A stretch of DNA of 64,000 nt from IMG/VR virus record IMGVR_UViG_3300033149_002817, positions 31,585-95,584 of that record; one strand, given 5' to 3'. Positions 51,335-59,900 of this stretch are shown here, piece after piece. This DNA comes from a virus. The notes under the pieces were generated by a model that was given only the letters and a program-made list of their open reading frames with translations, was not told the origin of the DNA and did not search any database. Position 1 is the first letter of the stretch. Every line of letters starts with the position of its first letter. Both the position numbers and the translations under genes were made by a program.

Positions 51335-51360
51335 CGGCTCGGTTGTGGCGAGGCGAAAGC

Positions 51361-51675
51361 GTGCGATACTGGATCACTCTCATCCTGCTTGGGTTATGGC
51401 TTCTGGCGTTCCCCGCCACGGCTGGGGACGACCCAGCGTACGGTCTGTTCTCCCGCCCCTACTGCCATTGCGACGCCTGCTGTCGGGTCCGTGACGAGAC
51501 GCTCACGAGCTACCAGGTCCGTCTCGCGGGTCGTTCAGGTGGCTTCGTCTTCAGGTTTGTAGTCTTCATTGTTGAGAGTATGAGGTCTGGGAGTTTTCTT
51601 GATAGTGAAGAGGTTGATTTTGTGTCCTTCTCATCGTATCCTGTAGGTGAGGAGGTTCAAACACATGACAAGTGA
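51361..51675 (+). CDS. Possible small exported protein
   Basis: 104 residues from GTG 51361 with GAGGCG about 9 nt upstream. MRYWITLILLGLWLLAFPATAGDDP is a good signal peptide with A-x-A cleavage. The mature part begins with AYGLFSRPYCHCDACCRVRDE, five Cys in a short stretch. The last 30 codons overlap the P4 promoter and the RBS of the next gene, so the C-terminus is doubtful and the real product may be shorter by frameshift or the ORF may be spurious. The upstream extension to 51058 is Arg/Ser-rich and non-coding in character. Confidence 0.35.
   Translation: MRYWITLILLGLWLLAFPATAGDDPAYGLFSRPYCHCDACCRVRDETLTSYQVRLAGRSGGFVFRFVVFIVESMRSGSFLDSEEVDFVSFSSYPVGEEVQTHDK
51614..51642 (+). promoter_or_regulatory. 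Promoter P4 for the replication block
   Basis: TTGATT (51614-51619), 17-bp spacer (TTGTGTCCTTCTCATCG) and TATCCT (51637-51642). Same -35 and spacer style as P1-P3 (GTGTCC..CATCG), but without the inverted repeat. GAGGAGG at 51649-51655 follows. It probably drives the replication genes from 51665 on. Confidence 0.65.
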
Positions 51676-52030
51676 CACGGGATGGGGCGGCAGGCGTGAA
51701 GGTGCGGGAGCTAAGCAACGGGAGCCTGAAGGCCCTGGGGTGCCGGTGAAGGTGCGCATCACGGGGCATATGATCGAGCGGCTGGCGGAGGTGAAGCTCA
51801 GGAGCTTCGTAGGCAACCGGCTGATGGAGATCGCGGCCCCGGCGACCCGCAGCGACTGCATGCGGCACGCGATGCACCTTGGGCTGAGCATTCACACCGC
51901 GCTGATCGAGCGGAAGCCCGAGAAGCTGCTCGGCCCGCTGCAGACCGCGCTTGAGGCGTCGAACGATATCGGACGGAAGGGCGTCCGCGAGGCGCTCCAG
52001 ACGCTGAAGGACGCCCTTCGGCAGCGGTAG
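51665..52030 (+). CDS. Putative DNA-binding protein at the head of the replication block
   Basis: 121 residues from ATG 51665 (strong GAGGAGG 10 nt upstream, downstream of the P4 -10 box). Starts with GWGGRREGAGAKQREPEGPGVPVKVRITGHMIERLAEV, where G-G-x-R-x-G-A-G is a common start of phage regulatory and small-terminase proteins and 'VPVKVRITGHMIERLAEV' resembles a ribbon-helix-helix strand-helix. A helical C-terminus follows (LLGPLQTALEASNDIGRKGVREALQTLKDAL). A transcription or replication regulator is likely but unproven. Confidence 0.5.
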   Translation: MTSDTGWGGRREGAGAKQREPEGPGVPVKVRITGHMIERLAEVKLRSFVGNRLMEIAAPATRSDCMRHAMHLGLSIHTALIERKPEKLLGPLQTALEASNDIGRKGVREALQTLKDALRQR

Positions 52031-52037
52031 GATCGGC

Positions 52038-53912
52038 ATGCGCGTAGAGCTACGCTATGGACCGGTATGGACGGGGTTCTTCGCTTCAGGTGCAGACGCG
52101 AGCTTCGCCATCCACAAGCACATGGGGCAGGTGCCCAACCCGCGGTTTCGCGCCGGAGGGGATGAGCCGCGGTTCTACAACTTCCTCAAGGGCGGACAAT
52201 TTCTCACGGGTCTGACGGATTGGGTGGAGCCGAAGCTCGTCGCCGACGGCGTTGAGGTGGTCCGCACGGACTTCCCCGAGTGGCCCGCGGTCAACGGCTG
52301 GAAGCCGGACCTGCTCGGCTCTGACCTCACGCTTCGCCCCTACCAGGTCGAGGCGGTCAAGGCTTGCATAGTCGGCGGCAGGGGCGTCGTGGAGATCGCT
52401 ACCGGTGGTGGGAAAACCCTCGTGTCTAAGGCGCTCACGAGAGCCCTGGGCACGCCGCGCACGCTCTTCCTGTGCCCGGACACGGCGGCGCTTCGCGACA
52501 TGTACCGGCGGTTCTCATGGGTCTTCGGTCGTGAGCTTGTCGGGCGCTACGGTGAGGGCTACTCGGACTCCGATCGGCAGATTGTCATCGCGACCGTCCA
52601 GGGGCTTATGAACGGGCTCAAGCGCGGTCGCAGCATCGTGACGGAGCTGCTTGAAGACATTGAGCTGCTCTTCGTTGACGAGGTCCACCGGTACGCGACG
52701 GCAGACGCTTGGCGGGAGGTGATCCTCTACTGCCGGGCTGCGCGCCGCATTGCGCTCAGCGGCACACCGTTCAACGCCGGCAGCGGTCCCTACGATCCTG
52801 AAGACATGGTGGTGCGGGGCCTCGCTGGCCGCACGCTGGTGAAGCTCTCGGTGAGCAAGCTCACGGAGATGGGCTATCTCACGCCGTGCTCGTTCATTCG
52901 GTTCCCGGCCGGCGGAGAGGACAACTACGTTCGGAGCTGGAACTGGGCTACGGTCTACAAGGAAGGCATCGTCCGCAACATGGAGCGCAACGAGCGCATC
53001 GTCACCTTGGCGACGAACCTCGCGGACGCTGGAGCACGCCCCCTTGTCACCATCGACCATCTCGATCACGGTCGGGCGCTGCAGTACATGCTGCTCGCGA
53101 ACGGCATCCTGTCGGTGTGTGCGTACGGGTCCGGGGCGCTCTTCGTTCCTCGCGAGCTGCTCGACGCTTTTGGGCCGGTCAAGTACACCGCTCCCGGCGT
53201 CAAGAGGGGGCAGCGGTGGATACCCTACATTGACCTCGTTCGGCACACGGAGAGTCGTTTCGTCCGCATTGAGGCGGACAAGCATCCGGAGGCGGAGGTG
53301 CGGGTACGGGAGCTATTTGAGGAGGGCGCGGTCGCAGTTCTCATCGGCTCCCGGATCTTCGACGAGGTGCAGAACATACCCTTCCTGACCGATCTCATCA
53401 CGGCGGCAGGCTACAAGCGGGGTAAGCGTGTTCGTCAGCGCATCGGGCGCGTGCTGCGGCTGTACCCGGGGAAGACGGCGGTACGTGTTTGGGATCCTCA
53501 GGATACGGTCCACAAGTTCCTCTCCAAGCATTCGGAGGAGCGGGAGTCGGTTGCGCGAGACGAGGGTCATCGGGTAGCTGATGGTCGGGTCGCTCCTGCA
53601 GAATGCCTCCTTCGGTTTCGAGACGTGCTTCCGAGGTACCTCAGGAGGGCTGACGTGCAGCTCACGAGCGTGAGTGTGAAGGTCGGGATGAGCTTGCCGT
53701 TGCAGAACGGTGCGATGGCTCACCCCGAGGTGGAGCTTACCGCGGCGCTTGACGAGGGCGAGGACGGTAAGGCAGTGGTTCAGCAGCTGGGCGTCAAGGC
53801 GCTCGGTGCTTGGTTTCAGGAAGCGCACAGACAGTCCTACTGGCTGTCGCAGGTTGCGACCGCGGGCGTGCAGGCTTCGCTGGCACAATTCATCGAGCAT
53901 CGCAAAGGGTAG
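52038..53912 (+). CDS. SF2 helicase, UvsW-like
   Basis: 624 residues. A unique N-terminal domain (1-95) precedes two RecA-like lobes: Q-type LRPYQVEA (99-106), Walker A ATGGGKT (121-127), motif Ia LCPDTAALRDMY, VATVQGL, DEVH (213-216), motif III SGTPF (240-244), and the C-lobe VTIDHLDHGRALQ, SRIFDEVQNIP and motif VI RQRIGRVLR. DEVH with these motifs and a final accessory domain fits T4 UvsW, an ATP-dependent RNA:DNA and branched-DNA helicase used to switch from origin- to recombination-dependent replication. Gene order with DnaB and primase supports this. Confidence 0.8.
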   Translation: MRVELRYGPVWTGFFASGADASFAIHKHMGQVPNPRFRAGGDEPRFYNFLKGGQFLTGLTDWVEPKLVADGVEVVRTDFPEWPAVNGWKPDLLGSDLTLRPYQVEAVKACIVGGRGVVEIATGGGKTLVSKALTRALGTPRTLFLCPDTAALRDMYRRFSWVFGRELVGRYGEGYSDSDRQIVIATVQGLMNGLKRGRSIVTELLEDIELLFVDEVHRYATADAWREVILYCRAARRIALSGTPFNAGSGPYDPEDMVVRGLAGRTLVKLSVSKLTEMGYLTPCSFIRFPAGGEDNYVRSWNWATVYKEGIVRNMERNERIVTLATNLADAGARPLVTIDHLDHGRALQYMLLANGILSVCAYGSGALFVPRELLDAFGPVKYTAPGVKRGQRWIPYIDLVRHTESRFVRIEADKHPEAEVRVRELFEEGAVAVLIGSRIFDEVQNIPFLTDLITAAGYKRGKRVRQRIGRVLRLYPGKTAVRVWDPQDTVHKFLSKHSEERESVARDEGHRVADGRVAPAECLLRFRDVLPRYLRRADVQLTSVSVKVGMSLPLQNGAMAHPEVELTAALDEGEDGKAVVQQLGVKALGAWFQEAHRQSYWLSQVATAGVQASLAQFIEHRKG

Positions 53913-53923
53913 GCGGCGCACCC

Positions 53924-55387
53924 GTGATCGAGGAGACAGCCGCAAATTACGATTTTGGTACTACTTTTCAGTTCTCCGCAGTCGCGATGGCACTGCGAGA
54001 TCCGGATTTCCTGAAGCTGTACGGGGATGTCTTCAATCCCAGCTACTTCACGCATGTCAACCTCAGCACAATTGCTGATTTACTGAAGCGACACTTCGAG
54101 CGCTTTCAGCATACGCCGAACATCGATGCCCTGGAGGCTTCGTGTAGTGAGCACGCGCGGAAGTACGGTGGTGAAGCTGACAAGGCGGCTACGCTACGCG
54201 CTGAACTACACCAGCTGATAATCAACCTCTGCGATCTGTCACTCAACGATGCTCAGTATATTCGAGAGCGGATGGTTGCCTTCGCGCAGGAGCAGGCGTT
54301 GAAGCATGCGATCCACGAGGGCATCCGGCTGATCGAGAAGAAGGAAGAAGGCGACTACACGCAGTACCGGGAGGTCGTCGAGAGGGCGCTGCAGGTCGGT
54401 GTGGCTCGCGAGGCGGGTATCACCTACGAGGACGTCGCGCCCGACCTGACGGCATACATTCGCACGTCAGGCGTATATGACCCCGCACGTAAAGTGCCCT
54501 TCGGTCTGGCGCAGCTCGACCGCGAGATCAAGGGTGGCATCGGTGCTGGGGAGTTAGCGGTTGTCGGAGGCCGGGCCGGGCTCGGCAAATCAACGCTACT
54601 CGTGAATCTCGGCAAGTCGGCGATGTTCACCTTTGGCAACCAGAGCAAGAGCAACGGCCGCCGCCCGCGTGCTGTCGTTCACGTGACGCTTGAGCTGAAG
54701 GAGCCGGACGTCGCGGTCATGTACTCGGCGCTGCTCGCGGGCGTCACACGTGACGATCTTGTCATGGGTACGGACGCGTACAAACCTCGGATACAATCGG
54801 TGCTCGACGACGTTGCGCCGCTCTTCATACGCTACTTCTCTTCTGCGTCAATCGGAACGAATGAGTTGGAGTGGTACGTCAGTAGCCTGACATTGCAGAA
54901 GGACGTAGACATCGGGTTGCTGATCGTCGACTACGCGGACCTCCTGAATGACATAGGCGGCAAGCGCGGTGACGACACGTACCGCGGTGCAGGGGCCGTC
55001 TACAGCCGACTCATCAACATCGGCGACAAGTTCGGCTGTGCCGTTGCGACGGCGACGCAGATCAATCGTGAGTGGGCGTACGAGAGCGTCGTCGACCTGC
55101 GTGGCGTTGCGGATTCCTTCTTGAAGGGTGCGCACGCGGACATCTTCGTGCTGATGGGACAGTCGCACGTGGACGCGAAGCTTGGTGTCGTCAAGCTCTT
55201 CCTGGGCAAGAACCGACGCGGTGCGTCCAACAAGACAATCCTCTGTGGGCACAACGGTGCTCTCGCGTACATCCGAGAGTTGGGGCCGGAGGAGATCGAG
55301 GTCTTCAAGAAGCACGTCGCCGATCACGCTGACGACGAGGTCCGCAGTCCGAGGGACCGGGGAGGGGGCTGGCGTGGGCGGCGTTGA
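53924..55387 (+). CDS. Replicative DNA helicase, DnaB/gp41-like
   Basis: 487 residues, GTG 53924 (11 nt after the helicase stop; the longer frame upstream is a shadow). N-terminal helical domain (LRDPDFLKLYGDVFNPSYFTHVNLSTIADLLKRHF) as in DnaB-family proteins; RecA core with GGIGAGELAVVGGRAGLGKS, Walker A Lys222, Walker B LLIVDYADLL with D336, ATATQINREW and ADIFVLMGQS for motif H3/H4, and a basic finger FLGKNRRGASNKT. It unwinds DNA as a 5'-3' ring with the primase encoded next. Overlaps the primase start by 14 nt. Confidence 0.88.
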   Translation: MIEETAANYDFGTTFQFSAVAMALRDPDFLKLYGDVFNPSYFTHVNLSTIADLLKRHFERFQHTPNIDALEASCSEHARKYGGEADKAATLRAELHQLIINLCDLSLNDAQYIRERMVAFAQEQALKHAIHEGIRLIEKKEEGDYTQYREVVERALQVGVAREAGITYEDVAPDLTAYIRTSGVYDPARKVPFGLAQLDREIKGGIGAGELAVVGGRAGLGKSTLLVNLGKSAMFTFGNQSKSNGRRPRAVVHVTLELKEPDVAVMYSALLAGVTRDDLVMGTDAYKPRIQSVLDDVAPLFIRYFSSASIGTNELEWYVSSLTLQKDVDIGLLIVDYADLLNDIGGKRGDDTYRGAGAVYSRLINIGDKFGCAVATATQINREWAYESVVDLRGVADSFLKGAHADIFVLMGQSHVDAKLGVVKLFLGKNRRGASNKTILCGHNGALAYIRELGPEEIEVFKKHVADHADDEVRSPRDRGGGWRGRR

Positions 55388-56342
55388 CAAGATCGTGCAT
55401 CGGCTGCGCGGTAAGCTCGGCGCGCCTATGCAAGCTCCCGGCGACGAGTGGCGCTTCAATAGCCCCTTCCGTCAGCACTTCCACAACCCGGGCAAGGATG
55501 ACACGGGCGGGCATCTCTACGTCAACCCTGACCGTGGCAAGTTTATCTGCTACAAGAGCGGCCTGTCGGGCGGTATGGAGCATCTGTTCAGGTTGCTCGG
55601 GCTCGACTACGAGGGAGCCGAAGACGAGGTCACGCCGGTACCGACGGCGGAGCTGCGTGAGCGTCTGACGGCTCTCGACGCGCCGGTCGACACTTCTGTG
55701 CCGACGAACGACCTCCCCGACTTCTATGAGCCGGTGCGTTACGGCGGGTGCGTGTACGACTACCTCCATCACGAGCGTAACGTGTCCGACGAGGACATCG
55801 TTCGGTACCGCTTGGGGCAGGGCACGGTCAGCTCTGGACAGGATCACATCCTTGTCATCCCAAGCTTCGATGAGGAAGGTCAGTGTGAGTTTTGGCAGAC
55901 CCGTCGGACGGACGGGGTAGAGTCGAAGGTGAAGTACCGCAACCCGCCTGGGTCGAAGCGTCGGTTTCACGTTGGTTTCATCGAGGTCGCGCGCGCGGTC
56001 GGCACGACTGTCGTCATAACCGAAGGCGGCTTCAGCGCTATAACTACTGGGCCTGACGCGGTTTGTATGTACGGAAAGTTCATATCGGACTACCAGCTTT
56101 TGAGGCTACGGAATCGAGGCTTTCATCGTATAATCATCGCACTGGACGGCGATGTCCCCACGAAGACCGTTGTCAGCGTAGCGACACGGGCACTGGGGTT
56201 TGGGTTGGACGTTGGTTATGTGGCGATGGCGTACAAGGACGACCCGGACGACATAGGGCGAGACGTGATGCGAAGACGGATCAATGAGGCGCAGCCGCTT
56301 ACTCGGACTGGCCTTCTTCGTCTTCGCCTCGCACGTCTATGA
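55374..56342 (+). CDS. DNA primase (Toprim family)
   Basis: 322 residues from GTG 55374 with GGAGGGGG upstream. The N-terminal 75 residues (FNSPFRQHFHNPGKDDTGGHLYVNPDRGKFICYKSGLSGGMEHLFRLLG) match the primase zinc-binding fold, with the G-G-H-L-x-V/I and F-x-C-Y-x-x-x-L-x-G pattern, but only one Cys remains, so zinc is probably lost. The Toprim core is complete: E217 in VVITEGGFSA, and D258/D260 in IIIALDGD. It makes RNA primers with the helicase. Stop overlaps the next ATG (ATGA). Sequence is shorter than bacterial DnaG and lacks its C-terminal helicase-binding domain. Confidence 0.8.
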   Translation: MGGVDKIVHRLRGKLGAPMQAPGDEWRFNSPFRQHFHNPGKDDTGGHLYVNPDRGKFICYKSGLSGGMEHLFRLLGLDYEGAEDEVTPVPTAELRERLTALDAPVDTSVPTNDLPDFYEPVRYGGCVYDYLHHERNVSDEDIVRYRLGQGTVSSGQDHILVIPSFDEEGQCEFWQTRRTDGVESKVKYRNPPGSKRRFHVGFIEVARAVGTTVVITEGGFSAITTGPDAVCMYGKFISDYQLLRLRNRGFHRIIIALDGDVPTKTVVSVATRALGFGLDVGYVAMAYKDDPDDIGRDVMRRRINEAQPLTRTGLLRLRLARL

Positions 56343-56914
56343 CGGGGGACGGTGTGGACGACATGCGCGAACGGTTGGAGGCTCTCGCGAAGAACTTGCG
56401 GGGTCTCGTGGATACGGCGCGTCGGAAGTTTAGCTGCCCGAGCTTCATTGATACAGACGACGTGCTCTACACGTCGCTTATTCCTGTCGAGGAGGCGACA
56501 AGACCGTTCCCGATCGGTAGCAGCGACTGGCGGAACATCAGCACTGCGATCGTCAGGCGCACGTGCATCAACGTCATGCGGAGCTGGATCGGCCGGAGGG
56601 TCGTGCGTAAGTCTGTGCATATGGACGACGACTTCTTCAATTCGCTGCTGGCACCGTCGGAATGGGATCCCGTGACGGTTGCGGTGATCTCCGACGAGGT
56701 CGACTACCTGCAGCAGCTCGTTGGGTTCAGCGAATCCTTTACTGCCCTCCTTCGTACCTGCGCACACACGGGTCAGCGGATCACGCCGACACTCGTCGCG
56801 CAGTCCCTCGGTTGTGGAGACGGAAGCGCACGGTACCAGCTGCGTAGGCTGCACGATGAGGCGCGGCGCATCTACCCGAATGCACCATTGAAGAGGGGAT
56901 GCGCGTGCAGCTGA
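56339..56914 (+). CDS. Sigma-factor-like protein (possible late sigma, gp55-like)
   Basis: 191 residues, ATGA overlap. The middle segment CPSFIDTDDVLYTSLIP ... IGSSDWRNISTAIVRRTCINVMRSWIGRRVVRKSVHMDDDF resembles sigma region 2 (D-x-D-D-[VL]-x-Q and R-x-x-[CI]-x-x-x-x-R) and 'VDYLQQLVGFSESFTALLRT ... LVAQSLGCGDGSARYQLRRLHDEARR' resembles region 4, where 'L-G-x-x-x-G-[ST]-[VA]-x-x-x-[LI]-x-R-[AL]' is typical. Divergent and short like T4 gp55, and placed in the replication block as there. A SAM-like or other helical protein cannot be excluded. Overlaps the polymerase start by 16 nt. Confidence 0.4.
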   Translation: MTGDGVDDMRERLEALAKNLRGLVDTARRKFSCPSFIDTDDVLYTSLIPVEEATRPFPIGSSDWRNISTAIVRRTCINVMRSWIGRRVVRKSVHMDDDFFNSLLAPSEWDPVTVAVISDEVDYLQQLVGFSESFTALLRTCAHTGQRITPTLVAQSLGCGDGSARYQLRRLHDEARRIYPNAPLKRGCACS

Positions 56915-59900
56915 GTCCGTTGTGCGAGAAGTGCCCGCTGAACGCGGCGCAGGGATGTGCTCCCGTTCTACCGAAGATGCACGCGCCGGAGCATGAGCCG
57001 CGTTACCTCGTGCTTGGGGAGGCGCCCGGACCGACGGAGGTGCAGCGCGGTATCCCCTTCGTCGGCGACGCGGGAGGGATGCTGCGCGAAACGCTTGTCG
57101 AAGCGAAGATCGACATCAACGACTGCATCTTCGCGAACGCGACGTGGTGTATGCCGCACAAGGACGGCATGGCGACGAAGTTCCGCAAGCCGACACCTGA
57201 GGAGACGAGCGCCTGCCTTCCGCACACGCTGCGACTCATAGAAAAGCACTCCCCTCCGGTCATCATACTCGCCGGCAACGCGGCTCTCGAAGCCTTCACG
57301 GGCCTGAAGAAGATCACCGCGGAGCGGGGCAACGTCTACCGTCTCGGCGACTTCTACCAGCGCCTCCCCCGGTCGCTGCGCTACCTCGACTACCACAAAT
57401 GGGCGGGCGACAACGCGCCGGATGCGCTGGACGGATTCTGGCGCTACCGCTTCAAGGCCGCAGACGGGACGGTTGCGCAGCTGCAGATGGACGGCGCGCA
57501 AGAGCACGGCTACCGCCCGTTCCTTGAGGATAAGACGACGGTCGTCCCGGTCTTTCACCCGAGCTACGTCCTGCGTGAGGGAAAGGGCACGAAGACGCAC
57601 AGCCTCTTCCGTTCTGATCTCCTCTCTGCAACGACGATCGGCAAGCTTGCGAGCGTCGAGAAGAAGTACAGCGTCATCAACGATTTCGACGCTCTCGAAC
57701 GCTACGCTGATGAGACCATCGAGATGCACCGTTCCGGCACGTGCGACTTCATCGCGGTCGACGTCGAGGGTTCAGAGGAGCTGGGCGAGAAGTACATCTG
57801 GATGAGCCCCTTCCACCCGCGCACACGCATTTTCACGGTGCAGGTGTCGCGCGAGGACCACGAGGGTGTGCTCATCCTCGTGAACCACGTCGATAGCGTC
57901 TTCAACACGCCCTTCATGCTCCGCAAGTTCATCGCGGTCTTCTCTCGGCTGCTGCATGCGGTGCCGGTCGTCGGCCACAACTACGAGTTCGACTACAAGT
58001 TCCTCCGCTGCAAGCTGGGCATCAAAGACTACAAGGTCGTCGGCGACACGTTGCTCGCGGATCACTGGCTGACGATGGGTCAGGACGTCATGCGGAACCT
58101 GCCGGCGATCGGTCGGCGCTACCTTGGCGCGCCGAACCACAAGGTGGAGATGCGGGCCTGGCGTCTCACGAACCCCGGGAAGACGTTCGAGGACGCACCA
58201 CGCGACATAGAGACGCGCTACGGATGCCTTAGTGGTAACAGTCTTGTACAGCTCGGAGACGGCTCGTGGAGGCAGATTCGTGCTCTCGTGCAAGATCGCT
58301 ATGACGGGACCGTGAAGGCTGTTGTGGATGGTTGTGTGGTAGATGCGACCGTGACGGGGTGGCATCGTGCTGACGTTCGTCAACGCGAGTGGTACAGGCT
58401 TGTCACCTCGACGACGCCGGACGGGTCCGGCCCGCTGTTTACACCAGAACACGAGATATACACGGACCGTGGTCGTGTTCGTGTGGATGAGTTGCAAGCT
58501 GGCGTTGATTCCATTCTCACAGACGAGAACACGTTCTCTTCGGATCAGATGTCGGTCTTTCTCGGTACGGTTCTCGGGGATGGCGGACTGGGGGGCCGTA
58601 ACGGTAAGTCTGTTGGGCTGCGCTTCGGTCAGCGTAGCAGCTGCGTTGGTTATGCGGAGTGGAAGGCGGCGGTGTTTGCCCCGTTCTCTCCTAAGCACAT
58701 ACAAGCACCCGACAAATTTGTTCGCTACGCTCTTCCCTACTCTCGGTACCTCGCGTCCCTCTTGCGATTGTTCCCAAAACGCAAGCGGGAGGATCACGGT
58801 CACTGCAAGACGAAGATCACGGGCAACGTCCTATCCCTACTTGGTGTTCTCGGGCTTGCGGTGTGGTATCAGGACGACGGCACACTCGTGAAGAACCGAG
58901 ACGCTTCCAGAATCTATGCGAAGCTGCCTGACGAAGAAGCGCAGCTACTTGTCTCCTGGCTTCAGCGGTTGTTCGGTTCGGAGGTCGCGTACAACGAGAG
59001 GCAGGGGTTCGTCAGAATTCGCGGTGGCGCTTTTCAAGAGTTTCACAAAGTAATAGCTCCGTTTGTGCATCCGTCGATGGCGTACAAGAGCCCGTTGACG
59101 ATAGTCGGAAGCGAGGTTATTTCTCCAGAGGCAGGCCCGTTGTTCTACGAGCTGTTAGAGCGCGTTGAACCGGCACACCCGGATGTACTTGCGGCGCGTG
59201 GATGGGGTGTACGCTTCTGCCTGACAGTTCCGGAGGCTGGTAACTTCGTAACGCATGTTGGCGTTGTAGCGAACTGCGGCGACACGGACGTGACGCGGCT
59301 GGTCTACAAAGAGCAGGTTGAGCAGCTTCGCGACGAGGAGCGCTACGACGACTACTACAGGCTCTACTTCGGCCAGCATGAGTCATGGCAGGCTATCGTA
59401 GACATGATGTACCACGGCATGCTCTACGATCCCGTCGAGTGGGGCAAGCTGAACGAGCGCTTCCCCGAGCGTATCACTACCGTACGGCAGAAGCTCAATG
59501 CGAATCCGCACGTGCTCAACTTGATTGAGCACAGCCGCAAGCAGCACAACATGCGGGCTGAGGAGTACAACTACGAGCTGAAGGAGTCCGGTAACAAGCG
59601 CAAGAAGCCGCGGACGCTTTACGACGCCTCGACGTGGTACCACGAGGTGGAGACCGACAAGAAGACGGGCGAGACGAAGCATACCCGCTGGTGGAACCCG
59701 AGTAGTGACAAGGCGTATGATGCTCTCGTGCTGCATGGGCTCGGCATCATGGATCACAAGCACTTCTTCAACGACTTGGAGACCCGCGAGAGGGGCGACA
59801 CACCGAAGCGGTCCGAGCACAATCGGGCCATCTTCACGTCGGCTTTTGCACGTATGGCGAGAATGGCGCGGGAGGCGCTGGCGGAGGTCGAGGGGAAGAA

